Origin: Sedimentibacter sp. MB35-C1
Lineage (GTDB): Bacteria; Bacillota; Clostridia; Tissierellales; Sedimentibacteraceae
DNA length: 64,000 bases
Direction of reading: 5' to 3'
Assembly: GCF_030913635.1 (NCBI RefSeq)
Contig: NZ_CP133188.1
Span: 558,001 to 622,000 of the forward strand
The first letter of the stretch is position 1; each line of letters begins with the position of its first letter. Under the pieces are notes generated by a model that was given only the letters and a program-made list of their open reading frames with translations, searched no databases and was not told where the DNA came from. Position numbers and translations under genes: made by a program. Below, in pieces: positions 51,765 through 60,008 of the stretch.

Positions 51765-52232
51765 ATGAAAATATTTGAAGGAAAATTCGTATCAAAGGAC
51801 ATTAAAATTGGCATTGTTGCCGCACGCTTTAATGAATTTATCACAAGTAAACTGCTGAGCGGCGCTTTGGATGGACTGAAACGACATGATGTAAGCGAGA
51901 ATGATATTGACATTGCATGGGTTCCCGGAGCCTTTGAAATTCCGCTGATTGCCTCAAAAATGGCGAAAAGCGGCAAATATGATGCTGTCATCTGCCTCGG
52001 TGCTGTTATCCGCGGCAGCACCACCCATTACGACTATGTGTGCAGTGAAGTTTCCAAGGGCATTGCCCACATATCCTTGAACAGTGATATTCCTGTCATG
52101 TTCGGTGTGCTTACCACTGAAAATATCGAACAGGCAATTGAGCGTGCAGGTACTAAGGCGGGAAACAAAGGCTTTGACTGTGCTGTCAGCGCCATTGAAA
52201 TGGTCAACTTGATTCGCAAAATTGAAGCGTAG
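51765..52232 (+). CDS. ribH: 6,7-dimethyl-8-ribityllumazine synthase
   Basis: A 155-residue enzyme that condenses the DHBP synthase product with the pyrimidine made by RibD. Signature stretches are [46 protein letters not shown] and PVMFGVLTT. It is the last gene of the operon; AAGGAG lies upstream of the ATG. Confidence 0.96.
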   Translation: MKIFEGKFVSKDIKIGIVAARFNEFITSKLLSGALDGLKRHDVSENDIDIAWVPGAFEIPLIASKMAKSGKYDAVICLGAVIRGSTTHYDYVCSEVSKGIAHISLNSDIPVMFGVLTTENIEQAIERAGTKAGNKGFDCAVSAIEMVNLIRKIEA

Positions 52233-52372
52233 AATGAAAATATAATCCGCCCGTTGGATGGATAGTAGGAAACGCATAAGGCAGAAAAACAACGGAACGC
52301 CTTGCAGCGTATGGATTACGAGCCCAAAGCAAATATTTTCAAACAACAGGGCTAGAAATAGAGTTAGAGCAG

Positions 52373-52406
52373 AAAACCCACCGTCCATTAAAGGCGGTGG
52401 GTTTTT
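52373..52406 (+). terminator. Terminator of the riboflavin operon
   Basis: AAAACCCACCG pairs with CGGTGGGTTTT, followed by T residues. The 140 nt between the ribH stop and this hairpin contain no convincing gene. The stretch TAAAGGCGGTGGGTTT also occurs at 59476. Confidence 0.85.
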
Positions 52407-52615
52407 AATAAAACTACCTGTTCATCAATCCACTTGTAAACATTACTAATTTCCCCTAAATAATCGGCATCAACGTCTTTTTGTTCTATTTCGTTACTGT
52501 GTTCAATGATACCTGAAGTAAATTAGGGCACAACAAAAAAACCCCGCGTAACCTCGGACATGCATCGTCACTTACTCATGTTACACGCATATACTGTGTT
52601 TAGGAGGAGTGATAT

Positions 52616-54409
52616 ATGATGGACTCTAAAATAATACCGAAATATCAGACGGAACTAACCATTCCGCCTGTATTTATGCCCACTCAAAAATATGACAAAT
52701 TTTATAAATGCTGCGTTCCAACTTATGAGGTCGATATGGTTGAGGCAGAAGTACAAATGTTGCCCGCATGCTTTCCAAAAACAAAAGTATATGCATATGC
52801 AGGTATGGTATATGCAGAAAATAACTGTTGTGGTGAATATCGTGCCAGCGTACCAGGTCCTACCTTTATGGAGGAAGCAGGTCAGGCAATCAGTGTCATT
52901 TGGAATAATCGGATCAAGGGAAAACATCTTTTTGCGATAGATCCTACCCTGCACTGGGCAAATCCCAACGGAATGGTCACACCGGAATATCCATTCCAGC
53001 CTTATCCCGAAGGCTATCTATTGGCACAGGAGCCGGTTCCAACTGTGGTTCATTTGCACGGCGGTGAAACCGAATCCAAATATGACGGCTTTCCGGACAG
53101 CTGGTTTACCCACAATGGAAAAAACGGACCTATGTATGAGACAAACGAATACAAATATTTGAATCAGCAGCAATCATCTACACTTTTTTATCACGATCAC
53201 ACAATGGGCATCACCAGACTCAACGTCTATGCCGGACTGAGCGGCGCCTATCTGATTTCTGATCCTTATAATTATTTGGATAATATAGACTGTACGCCAC
53301 TTCCATCCGGTAAATTCGATATACCGCTCATGGTACAGGATAAATCATTTGATGAAGACGGAAATCTCTCTTTTTCTGCCGAGGGTGATGTGCCTGATGT
53401 GCACCCGTATTGGAGACGCTTTTTCTACGGCAATACCATTGTGGTAAACGGCAAAGTATGGCCAAAACTTGATGTGGAACAAACCGCATACAGATTTCGT
53501 ATCATTAACGCTTCTAATTCTAGATTTTATAAATTTAAACTGTCAAACTGCCAGCCCATCATTCAAATTGGAACGGATGGCGGCTATCTGGAAAGACCGG
53601 TATATCTCGATGAGTTATATCTCGCCCCAGCCGAACGTGCGGATGTTATTATTGACTTTTCCGGTGCCTGCCTGAATGATGATATTTGCCTGCTTAATGT
53701 AAACTATGAAGATGGACAGACCAATCCCGATACCACGGGTCAGGTTATGCTGTTTAAGGTAATGTCCCCGTCCTGCCAAAAACCCCTTTGTTTACCTAGA
53801 AGGCTTAATGAAATCCCAAAATTATGCGAAAATATTTCCAAGCGTGTGGTTACACTAAATTCGCTCAATTGTAATGACGATGTTCTGGCACTTCTATTAA
53901 ATGGAAAGGTATTTGCTGCAAACACTACCGAGTACTCCGTAGTGGGTTCTATTCAGGTGTGGGAGGTGGTCAACCTTGCCAACGGGCCCCATCCCATTCA
54001 TATCCATCTGGCAGATTCCCGTTTGGTAAACCGGCAAAAAATAGATGTGGACAGTTATCGGCATGATTGGGAGCAAATTAACGGTCCCATGCCGATAGCA
54101 GGCCACATCAAAGAAATTAATCCGGATTCCTACTGTACGGAAGAACCGTTGGAACCGCCGGAAAATGAAAATGGATGGAAGGACACCATTGTCTGCCCTC
54201 CGGGCTACGTTACAAGAATTATGCTGGCCATGTACCCAAGTATTCTGGATCCATCTAAAATAAAGCCAGGTAAAAACAGATTTCCCTTTGACCCTAGTAC
54301 CTTGCCGGGATATGTTTGGCATTGCCATATGTTGGATCATGAAGACAATGAAATGATGCGTCCCATGAAGGTTGTCCTTCAGCCTCCTAATAGCTCCTGT
54401 ACAAATTAA
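52616..54409 (+). CDS. Multicopper oxidase, CotA-like
   Basis: A 597-residue laccase/bilirubin oxidase-type enzyme. All four copper-ligand boxes are present: VVHLHGG near 145, FYHDHTMGITRLNVYAGL near 192, NGPHPIHIHL near 460, and WHCHMLDHEDNEMM near 570, where cysteine, two histidines and methionine form the type 1 site. There is no signal peptide, as in Bacillus CotA, the spore-coat laccase. GGAGGAG is upstream; a second ATG follows the first. It has its own transcription unit and a terminator at 54557. A copper oxidase is notable in a presumably anaerobic host; a spore-coat role is inference. Confidence 0.88.
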   Translation: MMDSKIIPKYQTELTIPPVFMPTQKYDKFYKCCVPTYEVDMVEAEVQMLPACFPKTKVYAYAGMVYAENNCCGEYRASVPGPTFMEEAGQAISVIWNNRIKGKHLFAIDPTLHWANPNGMVTPEYPFQPYPEGYLLAQEPVPTVVHLHGGETESKYDGFPDSWFTHNGKNGPMYETNEYKYLNQQQSSTLFYHDHTMGITRLNVYAGLSGAYLISDPYNYLDNIDCTPLPSGKFDIPLMVQDKSFDEDGNLSFSAEGDVPDVHPYWRRFFYGNTIVVNGKVWPKLDVEQTAYRFRIINASNSRFYKFKLSNCQPIIQIGTDGGYLERPVYLDELYLAPAERADVIIDFSGACLNDDICLLNVNYEDGQTNPDTTGQVMLFKVMSPSCQKPLCLPRRLNEIPKLCENISKRVVTLNSLNCNDDVLALLLNGKVFAANTTEYSVVGSIQVWEVVNLANGPHPIHIHLADSRLVNRQKIDVDSYRHDWEQINGPMPIAGHIKEINPDSYCTEEPLEPPENENGWKDTIVCPPGYVTRIMLAMYPSILDPSKIKPGKNRFPFDPSTLPGYVWHCHMLDHEDNEMMRPMKVVLQPPNSSCTN

Positions 54410-54556
54410 CCAGACCGTTTAAACAACTATCATCCTTTATAACCACCCGCCGCAAAATCACTGGTTATTACACACAAAAGCATTCGTTGGTAAAGCGACA
54501 AATAAACAAGTAACGCTGCTATTGTAAAAGCCACTAAACAGACCACTTTAGACTAT

Positions 54557-54607
54557 AAAAAGACAAACCCATCTATAACTAATGTTATAAAATAGGTTTG
54601 TCTTTTT
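54557..54607. terminator. Bidirectional terminator between the oxidase and HEPN genes
   Basis: AAAAAGACAAACC pairs with GGTTTGTCTTTTT across a 25-base loop. The convergent genes on both sides can share it. The rest of the 418 nt gap shows nothing else. Confidence 0.8.
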
Positions 54608-54827
54608 GTGTCATTAGTACAAAATAGATGCATACCTTATTAGAGTGAATCAAAGTCCCACGTTTTATGAAATAACTATTCCAATATAAATATTAACGAT
54701 GAGGCTTCTCCGATAGGCAGCAATGTAATTCCTTTAACCGGCGTAAACTGGGTATTTTGTGCGTTTTCGGTGCGTATATCTTACTGAAAAAGCAAAGGGC
54801 GTGACGGACTGTATCAGTTGTCGCGCC

Positions 54828-56315
54828 TTATTTGCATATATCCGGCATAACAGTAGTTTGAAATTGTGGGATAACTTTCCCTTGTTCTTTCGCCTTTTCT
54901 CTTTTCCTACTTTCCTCGATGTGTATGGCAAACGAAAGATAGATTATTGTTTCTCTTATGAATTGCATTAGCTCAAGCGTTTTTTCATATAGAGATACGG
55001 TGCTGATGCGATAGGTGTAATCGTCGCTTGTAGGTATTTCTTCTAATGTCGATACTGCGTATCTGTGTTCCATCCGATTTCTAATCGTATCAAATTCCTT
55101 ACTTGCCGGCTTTGTTGTGCGACGGTAGTTCTTTTCATAAACGTCTTTGGAGAGCCAGTAAATAGCGTTGAGCATATCATTGTTTTCACAAAGTGTTAAT
55201 AGTGGATTAGTTGTGCCCTCTTTGGTATTCCAAATACTCCTAAATGATACCCTGTCTAAAGGTATTCCTAAAGAAAAATACTCATTCATGAAGAAAGCTA
55301 TTCTATCAAGTATAGAATATAAAGTACGAAATGCTGTTCTGATGGAATAGTCACTGTGAGAATGTACGTCCATATCAATTTCAATTTGTAAAACTTCTCT
55401 ATCTGCCAGTTGAGCACTTTTTCTGTCCTGCATACCATCATAAAACAAGTAACGTGCAGAAACATATTCTTGTTTTATTTGATTAAATAATCCATAGTGA
55501 AATTTCCATTGTTCTGTCTCGGAAGTATAAATCATGCTAGGCAAATGAAGATAATCTGTTGCCACGATAGGAGCGGTCATTATGTCGTTTAGCTCATTCA
55601 AAAATAAGGTTTCCATCGTAGCCCATTTCCTATAATTTTGTTCTTTTTTTGTTTTACCAAAAGTATAATCACCTAAATTCAATGGATTCTCAATAAAATC
55701 AGGGGGGTATCGTTGCTCAATAGTCATTTTAATACTCTCAAAGTATTTTGCCGCATTTCCATGCAAATCCAAATATTCCCTATGTTTTAATGCTTCGGTC
55801 AAGCAAAAATGGGCAAAATGGTTAAAAATATGGCTATGATTTGGGTCATAAGTAAAAAGTGATAGCTTATGTGCAGCAATTCCTTTATTTCCGAGCGCCA
55901 TAGGAAACATTCCGTATTTTGACGAAGCTATATCATATAAACGCATGGCTTCCAATACGCGACCTACCCTACTATAAGCATTACCGGCATTAGTATATAA
56001 CTGTTGAAAAAGACCGTTGGTATCTACACTGACAGATTGAATATTATCGAGTGCGGCACGATAGTAATAGATATAATTTTCTTGTAGTTCTTCTAATTCA
56101 GGGTGTGAAAGATTATCAAAAACCAAACTTTCAATATCAGCATAGGCAGTTGCTATGGAATAGTTTAGGCTCAACATATCCATGTTGGATATTAAGGGGT
56201 TATCAAGCAATTCCATTGCCGAAAAAATAGATTTTTTTAAGCCTTCTACATCTCCATTATCAGTATGCAAATCAAATACTGTCTTTAATTTTACAATCTC
56301 ATTGTGTAAATTCAT
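54828..56315 (-). CDS. LA2681-type HEPN domain protein with TPR-like N-terminus
   Basis: A 495-residue protein. Residues 1-180 are helical repeats of TPR type (LYTNAGNAYSRVGRVLEAMRLYDIA). The C-terminal half matches the LA2681-like HEPN family (MALGNKGIAAHKLSLFTYDP, FLNELNDIM, IRTAFRTLYSILDRIAFFMNEY). The HEPN active motif R-x4-H is Arg412...His417 in TIRNRMEHRYA, so it may be an RNase. HEPN proteins commonly serve in toxin or antiviral systems. No partner nucleotidyltransferase is next to it. It adjoins the tRNA-Ser integration site but lies outside the repeats. Confidence 0.75.
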   Translation of the reverse strand: MNLHNEIVKLKTVFDLHTDNGDVEGLKKSIFSAMELLDNPLISNMDMLSLNYSIATAYADIESLVFDNLSHPELEELQENYIYYYRAALDNIQSVSVDTNGLFQQLYTNAGNAYSRVGRVLEAMRLYDIASSKYGMFPMALGNKGIAAHKLSLFTYDPNHSHIFNHFAHFCLTEALKHREYLDLHGNAAKYFESIKMTIEQRYPPDFIENPLNLGDYTFGKTKKEQNYRKWATMETLFLNELNDIMTAPIVATDYLHLPSMIYTSETEQWKFHYGLFNQIKQEYVSARYLFYDGMQDRKSAQLADREVLQIEIDMDVHSHSDYSIRTAFRTLYSILDRIAFFMNEYFSLGIPLDRVSFRSIWNTKEGTTNPLLTLCENNDMLNAIYWLSKDVYEKNYRRTTKPASKEFDTIRNRMEHRYAVSTLEEIPTSDDYTYRISTVSLYEKTLELMQFIRETIIYLSFAIHIEESRKREKAKEQGKVIPQFQTTVMPDICK

Positions 56316-56643
56316 TGTTGTTCACCGCCTATCTTTTGGATAACACAGGCATGTAGTTGCCATTTTCATTTTAACATAAAGTCGAAGGAAAAACGATTGA
56401 GTAATTATGTTTTATACGGGTGACAATGCAACCAGGGTGCAATATCCGATAAAGGCTGTCGCGTCCCTATTTTTTATTGCTATTCAGTAATGTTCGGTAT
56501 ATCTTAATACACTACTTCTCGTGCAATGCGGTTGATTTCGCTGTTATATGTAATTGTCCTGAATACTGTCAATATTGTGTGCCATGCATCTACCGCAAGC
56601 CGCCAAACAACAGTTCCTATTGCATTTTATCACATAAAAAAAT

Positions 56644-56688
56644 AAAAAGCCTTAAAACCTTTATGTTTCAAGACTTTTAAGACTTTTT
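56644..56688 (-). terminator. Terminator of the original tRNA-Ser gene
   Basis: AAAAAGTCTTAAAA pairs with TTTTAAGGCTTTTT, followed by ATTTTTTT on the minus strand, 5 nt after the tRNA 3' end. The remaining 330 nt up to the HEPN gene hold no other recognisable feature. Confidence 0.65.
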
Positions 56689-56692
56689 GCTT

Positions 56693-56768
56693 TGGCGGAA
56701 GCGGTGGGATTCGAACCCACGTGCCCCGAAAGTCAACCGCATTTCGAGTGCGGCTCGTTATGACCACT
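56693..56768 (-). pseudogene. 3' part of a split tRNA-Ser(CGA) gene
   Basis: On the minus strand this contains the anticodon loop CTCGAAA, the 3' anticodon strand, variable arm, T arm GTGGGTTCGAATCCCAC, acceptor strand CGCTTCC, discriminator G and encoded CCA. The matching 5' acceptor strand (GGAAGCG) is missing here and is found 4.8 kb away at 61543-61549. It is the attL-side half of a tRNA gene broken by the small integrative element. Confidence 0.85.
56741..56768. repeat. Attachment-site direct repeat, left copy
   Basis: 28 bp, starting ATTTCGAGTGCGG and ending GACCACT, identical to 61509-61536. Flanks differ on both sides of the two copies (CCGC before the left, GTGG before the right). 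Confidence 0.88.
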
Positions 56769-56774
56769 GGACAT

Positions 56775-57128
56775 TCATTCGTTCTCTGTTTCGACTTCCT
56801 TAATCTCTTTTGCCGTGACAGTGACTATCCGCAATCCTTTATCTCTCATATCATCAAGCAGACTGTCAGGCTGTCTGCGCTGCGTGGATTTGTCTGTTTC
56901 CTTGTTTGGAAAAAAGAATTGGTCTACCGATACATCTAAAAGAGTAACAAGCTCATAGAAGATTTGTAGGCTTGGGTGCTGTCCGCTATTTTCAATGGAC
57001 GCAATATATCGGGGGGCTATGTGCATTTGGTCTGCTAACTCGTTCCTCGATATTCCTTTTGTTTTTCGCGCTTCTTTTATGGCTTGACCAAAAGCCTTAA
57101 AGTCGTATTTGATTTTTTCTTGCTTCAT
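56775..57128 (-). CDS. XRE-family regulator of the integrative element
   Basis: A 117-residue protein with an HTH at about 10-65 (FGQAIKEARKTKGISRNELADQ, PRYIASIENSGQHPSLQIFYELV) and an acidic C-terminal tail. Similar regulators accompany Tn916-like elements. It is divergent from the blaI-like gene, and its 5' region has a CTACTACATTTTAC stretch resembling the BlaI boxes, so the repressor might control it as well. Confidence 0.8.
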   Translation of the reverse strand: MKQEKIKYDFKAFGQAIKEARKTKGISRNELADQMHIAPRYIASIENSGQHPSLQIFYELVTLLDVSVDQFFFPNKETDKSTQRRQPDSLLDDMRDKGLRIVTVTAKEIKEVETENE

Positions 57129-57243
57129 ATTATTTCACCCTACTACATTTTACTGTTCACCTCACGTCGTTAGATATGATTACACACATCATCTACTTGA
57201 TGATAATAAATCATAAAGATTATTTTTGAAATTTCTCTTGACC

Positions 57244-57290
57244 CTACTACATACATGTAGTAGAATAAAACCACTACATAAGCGTAGTAG
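57244..57290. promoter_or_regulatory. Two BlaI/MecI-type operators
   Basis: CTACTACA-taca-TGTAGTAG at 57244-57263 is a perfect inverted repeat with the TACA/TGTA core of BlaI boxes; CACTACATAAGCGTAGTAG at 57272-57290 is a second, imperfect one. They lie 42 nt before the blaI-like start, fitting autorepression. Confidence 0.8.
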
Positions 57291-57331
57291 AATTGTCGCA
57301 GACGTGCGGCAGTGAATGGAGGGTGTACACC

Positions 57332-57727
57332 ATGATTAATTTTCAAAAACTATCAGAAACGGAAATGGAAGTGATGCAGATTATCTGGGCTTCCGACCAT
57401 CCCATTACATCCGGCGAACTGCTTGACATTTTTGCACAGCAAAAGGGCAAGGAGTGGAAAGGGCAAACAATTGCAACCTTTCTTGCAAGGCTGGTTGAAA
57501 AGGGTGTCCTGACTTCCATAAAACAAGGTCGGGCGAATATTTATAAGCCTCGCATATCGCCGGAAGAATATCGGAGCCATGAAGCAAAGAGCCTATTGGA
57601 AACTTTGTATGAGGGTTCGGTTAAAAACTTCCTGACAACGCTCTATGACGGCAAGGAGTTGACGAAAGATGAAATGACCGAATTAAGGCGCTGGTTCGCA
57701 GAAAAGGCAGGTGAAAAGAATGAATAA
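57332..57727 (+). CDS. blaI: BlaI/MecI/CopY-family repressor
   Basis: A 131-residue winged-helix repressor. ATG at 57332 has ATGGAGGG 9 nt upstream; the longer open frame is not used. The DNA-binding region LSETEMEVMQIIWASDHPITSGELLD and the segment WKGQTIATFLARLVEKGVLTS (with the proteolysis region of the family) are clear. It should bind the two inverted repeats upstream and be removed by the metallopeptidase made from the overlapping next gene, as in bla/mec systems. No beta-lactamase gene is present. Confidence 0.87.
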   Translation: MINFQKLSETEMEVMQIIWASDHPITSGELLDIFAQQKGKEWKGQTIATFLARLVEKGVLTSIKQGRANIYKPRISPEEYRSHEAKSLLETLYEGSVKNFLTTLYDGKELTKDEMTELRRWFAEKAGEKNE

Positions 57728-59210
57728 TCTGTTTTCAAATCTCCTTGCCATGTCTATTGCGGGAAGTGTAGTTGTCGTGTTAATGTTGTTGCTTCGACCT
57801 GTAACGGCGAAAATCTTCCCTGCAAAGTGGCAATACGGAATTGGGAAAATGGCAATTGCTTTTTTTCTCCTGCCCGTTTTCCTCTTTGCCGGAAAGTTCC
57901 CTTTTGTTCAGCCTGTCATAGAAAGCTATCCCGCCGAACCGCCTATCATTCAGAAAGCACCACCAACATTACCATCAAACGGTTTTGTGGACACAATGGA
58001 TACTCTGGTGGAGAAGCATTTGACGTTTGAATTGACACAAGCTATTTTGTTCATTTGGTTTGTGGGTGCGATGGTATTTGCCGGATGGCATTTCTATTGC
58101 TACCGCAGGTTTTCTAAACAGCTTCGGACTGACAGCTTTCCCGTATCTGAGGATACCACAACCGCTGTCCTGCTTTCTTCATGCAAAGTAGCGTTAGGTA
58201 TTCACAGCGAAGTAAAACTTATGATGAACCCGAAAATCAAAAGCCCTATGCTTGTGGGGTTACGCAACCCCATGATATTGCTGCCAACCTCAAACATGCG
58301 GGAACTTGACTTGAAACTTGTCTTGACCCATGAGTTAATGCACTTGAAACACAAGGATATATGGGTAAAAATGCTTGCTTTGCTTGCTGGAACCGTGCAT
58401 TGGTTTAACCCCCTTGCCCATGTTCTACGCAAGGATATAAGCACATGGGGCGAGTTGTCCTGCGACGAGGCATTGGCATGTGATATGTCCAATGAGGAAA
58501 GAAAACATTATGGCGAAGCCATCTTGAACACGCTGGATAACCATTCCAGCATGAACACAGCTTTTTATTCTCCCTTATGCGAGAGCAAGAAGCACATTGA
58601 AAGGAGATTGATAAGATTGTTGAACGTTAAGAAAACGAAGAAGTATATTGTGGTTTTAGCTGTTGTAGTAATCCTCGTAATCGGCGTTACAGGATTGGCA
58701 TTGGCTTCCAGTTCTACAGGGAACGACATTGGCAATGTTAGCAATGTTGGTGTTGATAATGTTAGCAATGTTAGCGTTGATAAACAGGACGATAGCAATA
58801 TGGACGGGAAATATCTATGGCCTGTAACGGGGTATGATCGTATCACCGCCGCATATGGTTCACGCATGCATCCCATAAAGAAGGAAGTGATGTTTCATAA
58901 CGGGATTGATGTTTCGGCACCCGAAGGCACATCTGTATTTGCCGCCAATAAGGGAACAGTCGTCGAGATAGAAGATAATGAAACAGATGGTAATTATATC
59001 ATTTTGAATCACGGCGGCGGCATTCAGACTTTTTACTCGGTATTGTTTGGATTTGCAGAAGGTCTTGCAGAGGGCGATACCGTGCAACAAGGCGACGTTA
59101 TCGGCTATGTTGGCTCGACTGGCGAAGCAACAGGCAATCATCTACACTTTAGCTTGATTATTGACGATGAGTACATTGATCCGATGAGCGTTTTTTCATC
59201 GGAGGATTGA
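57720..59210 (+). CDS. BlaR1-type M56 metallopeptidase fused to an M23 (LytM) domain
   Basis: A 496-residue protein. Helices at about 10-28, 40-60, 105-125 and 305-328 surround an M56 domain with the zinc motif LTHELMHLKHKD near 203. Instead of a penicillin-binding sensor, the extracytoplasmic C-terminus is an M23 peptidase: RITAAYGSRMHPI, FHNGIDVSAPEG, and GNHLHFSL with the expected His and Asp ligands. A linker of Asn-Val-Ser-type repeats (NVSNVSVDK) separates the parts. It overlaps blaI by 8 nt. It may sense or cut peptidoglycan and then release the repressor (inference). Confidence 0.85.
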   Translation: MNNLFSNLLAMSIAGSVVVVLMLLLRPVTAKIFPAKWQYGIGKMAIAFFLLPVFLFAGKFPFVQPVIESYPAEPPIIQKAPPTLPSNGFVDTMDTLVEKHLTFELTQAILFIWFVGAMVFAGWHFYCYRRFSKQLRTDSFPVSEDTTTAVLLSSCKVALGIHSEVKLMMNPKIKSPMLVGLRNPMILLPTSNMRELDLKLVLTHELMHLKHKDIWVKMLALLAGTVHWFNPLAHVLRKDISTWGELSCDEALACDMSNEERKHYGEAILNTLDNHSSMNTAFYSPLCESKKHIERRLIRLLNVKKTKKYIVVLAVVVILVIGVTGLALASSSTGNDIGNVSNVGVDNVSNVSVDKQDDSNMDGKYLWPVTGYDRITAAYGSRMHPIKKEVMFHNGIDVSAPEGTSVFAANKGTVVEIEDNETDGNYIILNHGGGIQTFYSVLFGFAEGLAEGDTVQQGDVIGYVGSTGEATGNHLHFSLIIDDEYIDPMSVFSSED

Positions 59211-59527
59211 TTTTTTCGCAGTGTCACGGATGGTGTGTTTAGCATCGACAAAGATGATTTTAATGGTGCAGCTGGTGGTTGGCAGTAATTTTTGTTTTCG
59301 CATCCGACAACTTGCCTCTAACCGATCAGAGCTGGGCGACTTATTTGCCCAGCTCTGATCTTTTGATAGGGGAGTTTTCATTGTGTTTTGATTATTTACA
59401 GTTATTCCTAAAGGGATCTCACTGCTTGCAGTTAGGAAGGTGATTTGTAGGGCAAAGCTTAAAGTGTATACCGCCTAAAGGCGGTGGGTTTAGTCCATAC
59501 GAATAGATACTAAACAACAAAGGTTTT
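59211..59527 (+). other. Debris region after the M56/M23 gene
   Basis: No complete gene is visible. A short plus-strand frame (FFRSVTDGVFSIDKDDFNG, ending in a stop near 59288) may be the tail of a lost gene. A palindrome ACCGCCTAAAGGCGGT lies at about 59469; its right part, TAAAGGCGGTGGGTTT, also occurs in the riboflavin terminator at 52389. Nothing else was recognised. Confidence 0.4.
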
Positions 59528-59616
59528 TCATAATTTTTCTAAAACCCTACGTTTTGTTTGGTTAACTGCTTGACGGGATATACCACTTGATTGCGCAATA
59601 TCCGCTGTTGAGTGAC
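59528..59616 (-). pseudogene. C-terminal fragment of a sigma-like helix-turn-helix protein
   Basis: The minus strand encodes STADIAQSSGISRQAVNQ, then TKRRVLEKL and a stop: an HTH end typical of small sigma-70-like regulators of Gram-positive mobile elements. No start or upstream part exists. It belongs to the transposon debris within the integrative element. Confidence 0.6.
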
Positions 59617-59721
59617 ATCAAAAACCAAAGCCGCCGTTTTCCTTTTTGAAAAATAGGTTTTCGGGGGGTGTATTAAGGTTGCCCTTTTTTAAGGACATGG
59701 CGGTATCAAGGAGGTATCGCC

Positions 59722-59832
59722 ATGTCAATTTTTAATTATCATGCTCCACCTAATACCCATTTGTCAAAAAAAGCCCTTATTTACCAACGGGCTATTCCGG
59801 CTATCAACATGAACACACGCATCATCATGTAA
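59722..59832 (+). CDS. Small ORF in transposon debris
   Basis: A 36-residue frame, MSIFNYHAPPNTHLSKKALI onward, preceded by AAGGAGG at ideal spacing and followed by a terminator at 59853. The good ribosome site and terminator suggest a real small gene of a former element, but I recognise no family. Confidence 0.4.
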   Translation: MSIFNYHAPPNTHLSKKALIYQRAIPAINMNTRIIM

Positions 59833-59852
59833 AATGTAACAGTTCCACTTAT

Positions 59853-59884
59853 GCCCGACTGATTTTTTCAGTCGGGCCTTTTTG
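59853..59884 (+). terminator. Rho-independent terminator
   Basis: GCCCGACT/AGTCGGGC stem with a nine-base loop followed by CTTTTTTG, upstream of the chimeric sigma/integrase frame. Confidence 0.8.
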
Positions 59885-60008
59885 CGCTTTTCTCAAAAGT
59901 TTTTCAAAAAATCTCCCGACGTTTCCGGCATTTCCAAATCGCCCGGTGTTGAGGGTTTATGAAAGGGGACATCACCCGCTTTCGCGGCTGCGAAAGGAGG
60001 TGAATACC

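Noticed and set aside
52233-52372. Possible gene between ribH and its terminator
   Set aside because: Open frames are short, without ribosome sites, and match nothing recognisable.
59469-59491. Palindrome ACCGCC...GGCGGT as the end of an IS200/IS605-type element
   Set aside because: No transposase or tnpB fragment is nearby, and the shared 16 bp with the riboflavin terminator is too short to prove an insertion sequence.
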